Shown here: positions 63,540-64,000 of the stretch, one piece after another | How the letters are laid out: the number at the start of each line of letters is the position of its first letter | Numbering within the stretch: the stretch's first letter is position 1 | NCBI RefSeq assembly: GCF_900099835.1 | Contig: NZ_FNKP01000002.1 | Coordinates: 1,550,001 to 1,614,000 of the forward strand | Origin: Paraburkholderia fungorum | GTDB taxonomy: Bacteria; Pseudomonadota; Gammaproteobacteria; Burkholderiales; Burkholderiaceae | Reading direction: 5' to 3' | Length of the DNA stretch: 64,000 nucleotides | Position numbers and translations under genes: made by a program | Notes under the pieces: generated by a model | Databases searched by the model: none | What the model was told of the DNA's origin: nothing | What the model saw: only the letters and a program-made list of their open reading frames with translations

Positions 63540-64000
63540 ATGCCAACCATGCTGGATTACTTCGCGCCGTCTCTGGCCAGCTTCGAGGTGCAGCGAGCAC
63601 AGGTCGCACCGATGCTCGCGGGACTGCGATTTGTAAACTCGATGCTCGATTTTGCGTTCTATGACGTACCGATGTTCAAACGGGTCTTGGAAAAGGACGG
63701 CGTTGAAATTGAGTGGACCGACGGCGCAACTGGCGCACCGGTGCAACCGCTGACAGACCTCAGCGCTCTGATGAACCCCGAAGGTTCCATTCTTGTCATT
63801 GACGCGGCTAACAGCCCTCATATCCGGCGTTTCAGCGATGTTGAAACCTTCCTCGAAGCGAGCACTGGAGGTGTCAGCCTAATCGACGCAATCTCAGTGA
63901 GCGGTGTTGGCAGCTCTGCACTTGGCTCGGCCGCGCTTGCATGGAACGCTTCCACTGCGCTGGAAAAACCGGTTGCAGCTATCGTTCCCGGTTACGGACT
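63540..64000 (+). CDS. Hypothetical protein (partial, open at window end)
   Basis: The frame from ATG 63540 stays open to the window edge (153 residues). The visible part is mixed alpha/beta with LVIDAANSPHIRRF and GVGSSALGSAALAW then AAIVPGYG. The GxGSSALG and VPGYG text suggests an alpha/beta-hydrolase-like or nucleotide-binding loop, but I cannot assign a family. A possible coupled partner is the 42-aa ORF directly before it. Confidence 0.65.
   Translation, partial: MPTMLDYFAPSLASFEVQRAQVAPMLAGLRFVNSMLDFAFYDVPMFKRVLEKDGVEIEWTDGATGAPVQPLTDLSALMNPEGSILVIDAANSPHIRRFSDVETFLEASTGGVSLIDAISVSGVGSSALGSAALAWNASTALEKPVAAIVPGYG

Noticed and set aside
1-64000. CRISPR array, rRNA or integrase-tRNA junction
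   Set aside because: Read for on both strands; no regularly spaced repeats, no rRNA-like stretches and no tyrosine integrase seen.

Overview
The window looks like a Burkholderiaceae secondary replicon or genomic-island region, most likely Paraburkholderia or Caballeronia. The basis is the moderately high GC, the ImuA-ImuB-DnaE2 cassette, a phasin with a PhaR-type operator, an H-NS-family protein, a type VI secretion VgrG and a burkholderial-style IS66 element. No rRNA, tRNA or CRISPR array was found. Species and replicon type are inference.

Layout. 1-5.3 kb: an orphan T6SS unit on the minus strand (VgrG plus a LysM/lytic-transglycosylase-like cargo protein, cut by the window edge) and a broken DUF6708 gene. 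5.3-16.4 kb: an SDR gene, then an accessory block. Its core is a minus-strand operon: serine recombinase, ParB/RepB-like protein 1, ParB/RepB-like protein 2, a small unknown, a second serine recombinase and a stand-alone RepB-C-terminal-like protein. There is no ParA. The operon is flanked by two direct copies of a block (a 90-aa orphan ORF followed by the tail of a haloacid dehalogenase gene). The right copy was split by an intact IS66-family element with an 8-bp target duplication. This operon is my best candidate for an undescribed system.

17-35.4 kb: amino-acid and amine catabolism. An M20 amidohydrolase, diaminopropionate ammonia-lyase, binding protein and Lrp regulator sit between a dead and an intact rhomboid gene. 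Next come a frameshifted dehalogenase, a LysR regulator and agmatinase, then SDR, APC permease, CE4-type deacetylase and epimerase genes. A final group has ornithine-cyclodeaminase-like, Ser/Thr-dehydratase-like, YheO/DauR-type regulator, polar amino-acid binding protein and aspartoacylase-like genes, partly resembling eutBCE.

35.4-48.3 kb: small stress and storage genes (Nudix hydrolase, Mn-catalase, phasin, small unknowns). Then comes an SOS mutagenesis operon imuA-imuB-dnaE2-SRAP under a near-perfect LexA box, followed by a convergent H-NS-family gene.

48.5-62.7 kb: a defence island. It holds an ABC-three-component (ABC-3C) system (nuclease-like effector, middle component, DUF3732 ATPase), an unknown 475-aa protein, a dehalogenase relic, a lipoprotein and a complete type II CBASS (HNH-SAVED Cap5, CD-NTase, E2/E1 Cap2, JAMM Cap3). 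Divergent from CBASS is a 590-aa protein of unknown function with weak TnsE-like organisation. The window ends in an unrecognised partial gene. Broken copies of the same dehalogenase gene occur at four places, and rhomboid copies at two, so this region has been rebuilt repeatedly by duplication and insertion.
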